Below, piece by piece: positions 57,711 through 64,000 of a stretch of 64,000 nucleotides of DNA (positions are counted from its first letter, which is position 1; every line of letters starts with the position of its first letter). Made by a program: the position numbers and the translations under genes. The stretch is taken from positions 2,666,001 to 2,730,000 of the forward strand of contig NZ_JACCFH010000001.1 of the NCBI RefSeq assembly GCF_013410775.1. The letters are read 5' to 3'. The notes beneath the pieces are model-generated. The model was given only the letters and a program-made list of their open reading frames with translations, had not been told where the DNA came from and did no database searches. This stretch comes from Sphaerotilus montanus. GTDB taxonomy: Bacteria; Pseudomonadota; Gammaproteobacteria; Burkholderiales; Burkholderiaceae_C.

Positions 57711-60700
57711 ATGACCACTGCCGCCGGAGATTCAGCGATCTTGTCTGCACAGGCAGATTTCGGGCCAACCCCTGCAAACCCGCAGGGCCAGGCCGCTGCG
57801 TCGGCCGAGCCACAGCAGCGGGTCATCAAGATCCGCCGCGACTACAACACCTGGGTCGCCAGCGAGACGCTGGAGGACTACGCGCTGCGCTTCGCCCCGC
57901 GCAGCGCCCGGCGCTGGAGCATCGGCCGGGTGGCCAACACGGCGCTCGGGGGGGCTGCATCGTTTCTCGTGCTGGAGGCGGTGGGTGCCACGCTGCTGGT
58001 GCGCTACGGCTTCACGAACGCGGCGCTGGCGATCCTGGCGACCGGGCTGGTGATCTTCCTGGCCGGGCTGCCGATCAGCCTCTGTGCGGCGCGCCATGGC
58101 GTGGACATGGACCTGCTCACGCGCGGCGCCGGCTTCGGCTACATCGGCTCGACCATCACCTCGCTCATCTACGCGAGCTTCACCTTCCTCTTCTTTGCCC
58201 TCGAAGCGGCGGTGATGGCCTATGCGCTGGAGCTGGCGTTCGACATTCCACCGGCCTGGGGCTACCTGGTCTGCGCTGCCGTGGTGCTGCCGCTGGTGAC
58301 GCACGGGGTGACGGTGATCAGCCGGCTGCAGGTCTGGACGCAGCCGCTGTGGGCGCTGATGCTGGTGACGCCCTACGTCTTCGTGTTCCGCGAGAACCCG
58401 GGCGTGCTCGACGGGCTGGTCGGCTACGGGGGCGAGCGCGGGCTGACGGCGTTCGACCCGCTGGCCTTCGGTGCGGCGATGACGGTGGGCATCGCGCTGA
58501 TCACGCAGATGGGCGAGCAGGCCGACTATCTGCGTTTCATGCCGGAGCAGACCCGCGAGAACCGCTGGCGCTGGTGGGCTGGCGTGGTCGCGGGCGGGCC
58601 GGGCTGGGTGGTGCCGGGCGTGCTGAAGATGCTGGGCGGGGCGCTGCTGGCCTATCTGGCGATCCGCCACATGGTGCCGGTGGAGCGGGCGGTCGATCCG
58701 AACCAGATGTACCTCGCGGCCTACGAGTACGTCTTCCCGCACTACGGCTGGGCGGTGGCCGCCACGGCGCTGTTCGTCGTCGTCTCGCAGCTCAAGATCA
58801 ACGTGACCAATGCCTACGCCGGCTCGCTGGCGTGGTCCAACTTCTTCTCGCGCGTGACGCACAGCCACCCGGGGCGCGTGGTCTGGGTCGTCTTCAACAC
58901 CGGCATCGCGCTGATGCTGATGGAGCTGGACGTGTTCCAGGCGCTCGGCCACGTGCTGGGGCTGTACGCCAACATCGCCATCAGCTGGATGATGGCGGTC
59001 GTGGCGGACCTGGTCATCAACAAGCCGCTGGGCCTGAGTCCGAAGGGCATCGAGTTCCGCCGCGCCTACCTGTGCGACATCAACCCGGTCGGCGTGGGCG
59101 CGATGGGGATCGCGTCGGCGGTGTCGGTGGCGGCGCACCTGGGGCTGTTCGGCGACATGGCGCAGGCGTGGTCGGCGCTGATCGCACTGGTGACGGCGCT
59201 GGTGGCGTCGCCGCTGATCGCGTGGTGGACGGGCGGGCGCTGGTACCTGGCGCCGCGCGTCGGCGTGCCGGACGAGGCACCGGGGCAGGAGGAGCCGGTG
59301 GGCCGCTACCGGCGTTACGCCACGCTGCAGCGCTGCACCGTCTGCGAGCGCGACTACGAGGGGGAGGACATGGCGCACTGCCCCGCGTACGGCGGCCCGA
59401 TCTGCTCGCTGTGCTGCACGCTGGACGCCCGCTGCCACGACCTGTGCAAGGCGCCCGAGGCCAGCCTGTCGGCGCAGTGGTCGGCGGTGCTGCGCTGGGC
59501 GCTGCCGCGCAGGGTGTGGCCGTATCTGGACAAGGGGCTCGCCCACTACCTGCTGCTGATGCTGGTGGCGGCGCCGTTGCTGGGCGGGCTGGCGGTGGCG
59601 CGGCGCGAACTGGCCCTGCCGACGCTGGCGCTGGTGGCCGGGGTGGTCGCGTGGTGGCTGGTGCTGGCGCACCGCAGCCGTCAGGTCGCGCAGGAAGAAG
59701 CCAACCGCCAGACCCAGGCCCTGCACGCCCAGACCCTGGCGCTGCGCCACGAGATCGCCTCGCACCAGGCCACCGACCGTGCCCTGCAGCAGGCCAAGCG
59801 CCAGGCCGACGCCGCCAACCAGGCCAAGAGCCGCTACATCACCACCATCAGCCACGAGCTGCGCACGCCGCTCAACTCCATCCTCGGCTACGCGCAGCTG
59901 CTGGAGGACGACGAGGCCATGCCCCCGGCGCGCCAGCAGGCGGTGCGCGTGATCCGCCGCGGTGGCGACCACCTGCTGACGCTGATCGAGGGCACGCTCG
60001 ACATCGCCCGCATCGAGAGCGGCAAGCTGCGGCTGGAGGTGCGCCCGATGCGCTTCGCCGACACGATGGACGAGATCGCCCGGCTGTTCGAGCTGCAGGC
60101 GGCGGCCAAGGGCATCGGTTTTCGCTGCGAGTTCTCCAGCCTGGGCGATGCGGCGCGCGTGCCGGCCTGCGTGCGCGCCGACGAGAAGCGGCTGCGCCAG
60201 ATCCTGATCAACATCGTCGGCAACGCGATCAAGTTCACCCGCGAGGGGGCGGTGGTGCTGCGGCTGCACCACGCCCGCGAGATGGCGCGCTTCGAGGTCA
60301 TCGACTCCGGCCCCGGCATGACGCCGGAGGAACTGGCGCGCATCTTCGAGCCCTTCGAGCGCGGCTCGGCCACGGGCGGCGCAGTGACCGGCGGCGCGGG
60401 GCTGGGCCTGACGATCAGCAAGATGCTCACCGACCTGATGGGCGGCGAGCTGACGGTGGAGAGCACGCCCGGCGTCGGCACCACCTTCCGGCTGCGGCTG
60501 TTCCTGCCCGAGGTGCGCGGCGCGCTGGTCGCGCAGGCCGTGGCCCGCCGGCGGCGCACCGGCTACACCGGCCCGCGCCAGTGCGTGCTCGTGGTCGACA
60601 ACGAGGAAGTGGACCGCGGGCTGCTCGTCAGTCTGCTGCAACCGCTGGGTTTCACCATCCGGCAGGCTGCGAGCGGTGAGGCCTGTCTCGCGCTGATGGC

Positions 60701-61268
60701 CGCGCTGCAGGACGGCCGCGACCCTGGTCCGGCGCCGGACGCCCTCTTCATGGACCTGGCGATGCCCGGCATCGACGGCTGGGAGACCCTGCGGCGCCTG
60801 CGTGCCGCAGGGCTGGGCCGGCTGCCGACGGCCATCGTCTCGGCCAATGCCTTCGACAAGGGGCTCGACAACGACGTCGGCATCCAGCCGGCCGACTTCC
60901 TGGTCAAGCCGGTGCGGGTGGACGAGCTGCTCGACTGGCTCGGCCGGCGGCTGGCCCTGCAATGGATCGAGGCGCCTGCCACCGCCTCGGCCCGAGCTGC
61001 CGAGGGGGCGCAGCCGGCCGCGGCCATGCCGGACGCCGGACGGCTGCGCGCGTTGCACGAGGCCGTCTCGCTCGGCCATGTGCGCGGCGTGCTGCGGCTG
61101 CTGGATCTGCTGGACGCCGAACGGCCCGACTGCCGTGATTTCTCAGACCGGCTGCGCACGCTGGCGCGGCAATTCCAGCTGGATGCCATGAGCGGATTGC
61201 TCCGCCAGGCCCTCGATGTCTCAACCCACGCCGCTTCCGGGGCGAATCCTGATGAACCTCCTGCCTGA
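57711..61268 (+). CDS. NCS1 permease-domain hybrid sensor histidine kinase
   Basis: 1185 residues from ATG 57711. Residues about 35-520 are a purine/cytosine/allantoin permease (NCS1) with ~12 membrane helices ([64 protein letters not shown]). Then a cysteine cluster at 542-579 (Cys-x2-Cys-x11-Cys-x7-Cys-x2-Cys-Cys-x5-Cys-x3-Cys). Two more membrane helices (about 600-650), a coiled coil (660-705), a HisKA with phospho-His near 715 ([20 protein letters not shown]), HATPase boxes ([20 protein letters not shown]), a REC domain ([20 protein letters not shown], phospho-Asp about 1014) and a helical tail. It divides urease from urea transport genes, so it probably senses urea or a pyrimidine-like compound; inference. 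Confidence 0.9.
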   Translation: MTTAAGDSAILSAQADFGPTPANPQGQAAASAEPQQRVIKIRRDYNTWVASETLEDYALRFAPRSARRWSIGRVANTALGGAASFLVLEAVGATLLVRYGFTNAALAILATGLVIFLAGLPISLCAARHGVDMDLLTRGAGFGYIGSTITSLIYASFTFLFFALEAAVMAYALELAFDIPPAWGYLVCAAVVLPLVTHGVTVISRLQVWTQPLWALMLVTPYVFVFRENPGVLDGLVGYGGERGLTAFDPLAFGAAMTVGIALITQMGEQADYLRFMPEQTRENRWRWWAGVVAGGPGWVVPGVLKMLGGALLAYLAIRHMVPVERAVDPNQMYLAAYEYVFPHYGWAVAATALFVVVSQLKINVTNAYAGSLAWSNFFSRVTHSHPGRVVWVVFNTGIALMLMELDVFQALGHVLGLYANIAISWMMAVVADLVINKPLGLSPKGIEFRRAYLCDINPVGVGAMGIASAVSVAAHLGLFGDMAQAWSALIALVTALVASPLIAWWTGGRWYLAPRVGVPDEAPGQEEPVGRYRRYATLQRCTVCERDYEGEDMAHCPAYGGPICSLCCTLDARCHDLCKAPEASLSAQWSAVLRWALPRRVWPYLDKGLAHYLLLMLVAAPLLGGLAVARRELALPTLALVAGVVAWWLVLAHRSRQVAQEEANRQTQALHAQTLALRHEIASHQATDRALQQAKRQADAANQAKSRYITTISHELRTPLNSILGYAQLLEDDEAMPPARQQAVRVIRRGGDHLLTLIEGTLDIARIESGKLRLEVRPMRFADTMDEIARLFELQAAAKGIGFRCEFSSLGDAARVPACVRADEKRLRQILINIVGNAIKFTREGAVVLRLHHAREMARFEVIDSGPGMTPEELARIFEPFERGSATGGAVTGGAGLGLTISKMLTDLMGGELTVESTPGVGTTFRLRLFLPEVRGALVAQAVARRRRTGYTGPRQCVLVVDNEEVDRGLLVSLLQPLGFTIRQAASGEACLALMAALQDGRDPGPAPDALFMDLAMPGIDGWETLRRLRAAGLGRLPTAIVSANAFDKGLDNDVGIQPADFLVKPVRVDELLDWLGRRLALQWIEAPATASARAAEGAQPAAAMPDAGRLRALHEAVSLGHVRGVLRLLDLLDAERPDCRDFSDRLRTLARQFQLDAMSGLLRQALDVSTHAASGANPDEPPA

Positions 61269-62208
61269 CCGAACCGACCGCAGCGCCGACGTGGTGCTGA
61301 TCGTCGACGACATGCCCGACAACCTGGCGGTGCTGCACGACGCGCTGGACGAGTCAGGCTACACCGTGCTGGTCGCGCTGGACGGCGAGACGGCCCTCGA
61401 CCGGGCGGTGCGGGCGCAGCCGGACGTGATCCTGCTCGACGCGGTGATGCCGGGCATGGACGGGTTCGAAGTGGCCCGCCGGCTCAAGGCCGATCCCGCC
61501 ACCGCGTCGATCCCGGTCATCTTCATGACCGGCCTGACCGAGACCGAACACGTCGTGGCGGCCTTCGCGGCCGGTGGCTGCGACTACGTCACCAAGCCGA
61601 TCCGTGCCCGCGAGGTCATCGCCCGCATCACCGCGCACACGCTGGCCGCCCGCGAGCAGCAGCAGGCGCGCAACGCGCTCGACGCGTTCGGCCACGCGAC
61701 GCTGGTGGTGCGGCGTGCCGACGGCCGGCTGGTCTGGCAGACGGCGCTGGCGCGGCAGATGCTGGAGACGCACTTCCAGTCCGACGGCCGGCGGGCGCCG
61801 ACGCCGCTGCTGTCCTGGCTGCAGCACGAGACGGCGCGGCTGGGTGCGATCGAGGGGCTGGTGCCCGGCTCACCCTCGGTGACGCTGGAGACCGGCACCG
61901 GCCGGCGCCTGCGCTTCACGCTGCACGAGGCGACCGGCGAGGGCGAGTGGATGCTGGTGCTGCGCGAGGCCGACGACGCCGCCGCGCTGGAGGCGCTGGC
62001 GCTGGCCTTCGGCCTCACCCCACGCGAGGCCGAAGCGCTCTACTGGGTTGCCAAGGGCAAGACCAACCGCGACATCGGCGACATCGTCGGCGCCAGCCCC
62101 GCGACGGTGAAGAAGCACCTGGAGCACGTCTACGAGAAGCTCGGCGTCGAGACGCGCAACGCGGCGGCGGCGGTGGCGATGGCCAAGGTGCCGCAGTTGG
62201 GACGGTGA
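61252..62208 (+). CDS. Response regulator, REC + LuxR-type HTH
   Basis: 318 residues from ATG 61252; ATG 61216 adds 12. An N-terminal receiver with VLIVDDMPDNLAVLHDAL (acidic pair) and phospho-Asp in VILLDAVMPGMDGFEVARRLK, then a middle region of unknown type with PAS-like HATLVVRRADGRLVW, and a C-terminal LuxR HTH (LTPREAEALYWVAKGKTNRDIGDIVGASPATVKKHLEHVYEKLGV). Overlaps the kinase gene by 17 bp, so likely its cognate regulator. Likely targets are the urt and ure promoters beside it. Confidence 0.9.
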   Translation: MNLLPDRTDRSADVVLIVDDMPDNLAVLHDALDESGYTVLVALDGETALDRAVRAQPDVILLDAVMPGMDGFEVARRLKADPATASIPVIFMTGLTETEHVVAAFAAGGCDYVTKPIRAREVIARITAHTLAAREQQQARNALDAFGHATLVVRRADGRLVWQTALARQMLETHFQSDGRRAPTPLLSWLQHETARLGAIEGLVPGSPSVTLETGTGRRLRFTLHEATGEGEWMLVLREADDAAALEALALAFGLTPREAEALYWVAKGKTNRDIGDIVGASPATVKKHLEHVYEKLGVETRNAAAAVAMAKVPQLGR

Positions 62209-62380
62209 GCGGGCCTGTGGCCTCCATGGGCTGGCCTCTATGGTGTGGCGCCAGGCGAGGGGGCTGGCGACCGCTTGTTCGCGTCTACGCCATCTGGCGT
62301 ATTTCACGATCCGACCCCGGCCGGGACACTGCGTGCATCCGATCCACCCGCTTACCAGCCCCTTCCGGAGTCACCCAGTC

Positions 62381-63667
62381 ATGAAGATTGTTTCTGCTTC
62401 CCGTCGTGCGTTTGCCCAGAAGCTCAGCGCCGTTGCCCTCGGCGTCGCCGTGACCACGCTGCCGCTGCTGGCGCACGCTGCCGACACCATCAAGGTCGGC
62501 GTGCTGCACTCCCTGTCGGGCACGATGGCCATTTCGGAAACGGTCCTCAAGGACGTGGCCCTGATGACCATCGACGAGATCAACGCCAAGGGCGGCGTGC
62601 TCGGCAAGAAGCTCGAACCCGTGGTGGTCGATCCGGCCTCCAACTGGCCGCTGTTCGCCGAAAAGGCCAAGCAGCTCATCGACCAGGACAAGGCGGTCGT
62701 GACCTTCGGCTGCTGGACCTCGGTGTCGCGCAAGTCGGTGCTGCCGGTGTTCGAAGAGAAGAACTCGCTGCTGTTCTACCCCGTGCAGTACGAGGGTGAA
62801 GAGCTGTCGAAGAACGTGTTCTACACGGGTGCGGCGCCGAACCAGCAGGCCATCCCTGCGGTCGAATACCTGATGAGCAAGGACGGCGGCTCGGCCAAGC
62901 GCTTCGTGCTGCTGGGCACCGACTACGTCTACCCGCGCACGACCAACAAGATCCTGCGTGCCTTCCTGAAGTCCAAGGGCGTGGCCGAGTCGGACATCAT
63001 CGAGGAGTACACCCCGTTCGGTCACAGCGACTACCAGTCGATCATCGCCAAGATCAAGAAGTTCTCCAGCGAAGGCAAGAAGACCGCCGTCATCTCGACC
63101 ATCAACGGCGACTCCAACGTGCCCTTCTACAAGGAACTGGGCAACCAGGGCCTGAAGGCGACCGACGTGCCGGTGGTGGCGTTCTCGGTGGGTGAGGAAG
63201 AGCTGCGCGGCGTGGACACCAAGCCGCTGGTGGGTCACCTGGCCGCCTGGAACTACTTCATGTCGATCAAGAACCCGGCCAACACCGCGTTCATCAAGCA
63301 GTGGAGCGAGTACGCCAAGGCCAAGGGCATCGCCGGCCACAAGGACAAGCCGCTGACCAACGACCCGATGGAAGCCACCTACCTCGGCATCCACATGTGG
63401 GCGCAGGCGGTCGAGAAGGCCAAGTCGACCGACACCGACAAGGTGATCGCGGCGATGGCGGGCCAGACCTTCAAGGCTCCGGGCGGCTTCATGTCCACGA
63501 TGGACAAGGAAAACCACCACCTGCACAAGCCGGTCTTCATCGGCGAGATCAAGGCGGACGGCCAGTTCAACGTGGTGTGGAAGACGCCGGGTCCGGTCGT
63601 GGCCGATCCGTGGAGCGACTACATCGCCGAGAACAAGGGCAAGAAGAACGTGCCCGAGAAGAAGTAA
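62381..63667 (+). CDS. urtA: Urea ABC transporter substrate-binding protein UrtA
   Basis: Periplasmic urea receptor. 428 residues from ATG 62381. Signal peptide MKIVSASRRAFAQKLSAVALG...AHA, then the UrtA signature TIKVGVLHSLSGTMAISETVLKDV, VVVDPASNWPLFAEKAKQLI, FGCWTSVSRKSVLPVFEEKNSLLFYPVQYEGEE and FVLLGTDYVYPRTTNKILRAFL. C-terminal KTPGPVVADPWSDYI. 172 bp after the response regulator; 11 bp before the next gene urtB. Confidence 0.96.
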   Translation: MKIVSASRRAFAQKLSAVALGVAVTTLPLLAHAADTIKVGVLHSLSGTMAISETVLKDVALMTIDEINAKGGVLGKKLEPVVVDPASNWPLFAEKAKQLIDQDKAVVTFGCWTSVSRKSVLPVFEEKNSLLFYPVQYEGEELSKNVFYTGAAPNQQAIPAVEYLMSKDGGSAKRFVLLGTDYVYPRTTNKILRAFLKSKGVAESDIIEEYTPFGHSDYQSIIAKIKKFSSEGKKTAVISTINGDSNVPFYKELGNQGLKATDVPVVAFSVGEEELRGVDTKPLVGHLAAWNYFMSIKNPANTAFIKQWSEYAKAKGIAGHKDKPLTNDPMEATYLGIHMWAQAVEKAKSTDTDKVIAAMAGQTFKAPGGFMSTMDKENHHLHKPVFIGEIKADGQFNVVWKTPGPVVADPWSDYIAENKGKKNVPEKK

Positions 63668-63678
63668 GGCTGCTGGCG

Positions 63679-64000
63679 ATGCGCACCCGGTTCCTGCCCC
63701 TGTTGTTCAGTGGCCTGCTGTGGTGCGTGGGCGCGGTGCACGCGCTCACGCCGCAACAGGCGCTTTCCCTCTCCACAGGCGAGACCGATGCGCGCATCGC
63801 TGCCTTGAACCAGGCGGCGGCCGAGGCCGACCCCGCGCTGGCCGACTTCGTGCGGGCCTTGCTGGACGGCGAAGTCAAGGTCGCCGCCGGCAAGGTCTTT
63901 GTCGTGCGGGGTGACGCCACCGCCCCCGACACGGCCGAAGACGTCATCAACAACAACCGCATGCGCGGCGCCCTCGAAGCCGCGCTCGGCGCCTTGAAGC
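63679..64000 (+). CDS. urtB: Urea ABC transporter permease UrtB, 5' end (partial)
   Basis: The start MRTRFLPLLFSGLLWCVGAVHALTPQQALSLSTGETDARIAALNQAAAEADPALADFVRALLDGEVKV opens 11 bp after urtA and runs off the right edge. A signal peptide and long periplasmic N-terminal domain ahead of the membrane part is typical of UrtB. Membrane segments are not yet reached. Assigned from that N-terminal pattern and synteny. Confidence 0.85.
   Translation, partial: MRTRFLPLLFSGLLWCVGAVHALTPQQALSLSTGETDARIAALNQAAAEADPALADFVRALLDGEVKVAAGKVFVVRGDATAPDTAEDVINNNRMRGALEAALGALK

Noticed and set aside
57732-61079. 1115-codon open frame on the minus strand
   Set aside because: Antisense shadow of the sensor kinase in GC-rich DNA; His/Arg/Gln-rich product without motifs.

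Overview
The window looks like a chromosomal segment of a high-GC betaproteobacterium in the Burkholderiales. Reasons are the complete isc order iscS-iscU-iscA-hscB-hscA-fdx, a tripartite-tricarboxylate (Bug-type) binding receptor, a BPSS1780-like membrane protein, a biotin-independent malonate decarboxylase operon, and the overall style of the proteins. A Leptothrix/Sphaerotilus/Rubrivivax-type genus is my guess only; there is no rRNA or other marker here to settle it.

Layout. 1-4935 (+): end of iscS, iscU, iscA, hscB, hscA, fdx, then dnaQ. 5026-5100: tRNA-Val(CAC). 5081-15548: a 10.5-kb integrative element inserted in the 3' end of that tRNA, bounded by a 15-bp direct repeat. It carries a tyrosine integrase, a minus-strand regulatory and replication operon (AlpA-like, AntA/B antirepressor, small proteins, Toprim primase-like, DUF3987-like ATPase), an IS3-family insertion that cut one gene, and an XRE-type repressor with a palindromic operator. 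Two unusual repeat arrays in opposite orientation share one core that contains a tandem 9-bp iteron-like motif, and they flank the replication operon. 15748-28990: katG, an MFS transporter, dxs-ispA-xseB (isoprenoid precursors; exonuclease VII), a Rieske oxygenase, an EamA transporter, a mercaptopyruvate-type sulfurtransferase, a universal stress protein and an SDR enzyme. 29027-32602: a large RTX repeat protein. 32720-42603: membrane protein, homoserine kinase, polA, glycosyltransferase, ParA, a GIY-YIG-like protein, a lipoprotein, an MFS transporter.

42617-64000 is a nitrogen and carbon utilisation region. Urease structural genes ureA-ureB-ureC lie at 55-57.7 kb, with an extra 59-codon gene between ureA and ureB. 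The accessory genes ureE-ureF lie 11 kb further along the same strand at 42.6-44 kb. Between them sits a complete malonate decarboxylase operon (Bug receptor, mdcA, C, D, E, G, B, H) under a divergent GntR regulator whose intergenic region holds a perfect 14-bp palindrome over the likely -10 box, plus a few unrelated genes. Divergent from ureA, only 46 bp away, is a 1185-residue hybrid sensor kinase whose input domain is a whole NCS1-type permease followed by a cysteine cluster. It is followed by a LuxR-type response regulator and then urtA and the start of urtB of the urea ABC transporter. The arrangement suggests urea or pyrimidine sensing coupled to urea import and hydrolysis. Urea and malonate are both end products of oxidative pyrimidine (barbiturate) breakdown, which may be why the two pathways sit together; that link is inference, because no barbiturase or ureidomalonase is in the window.
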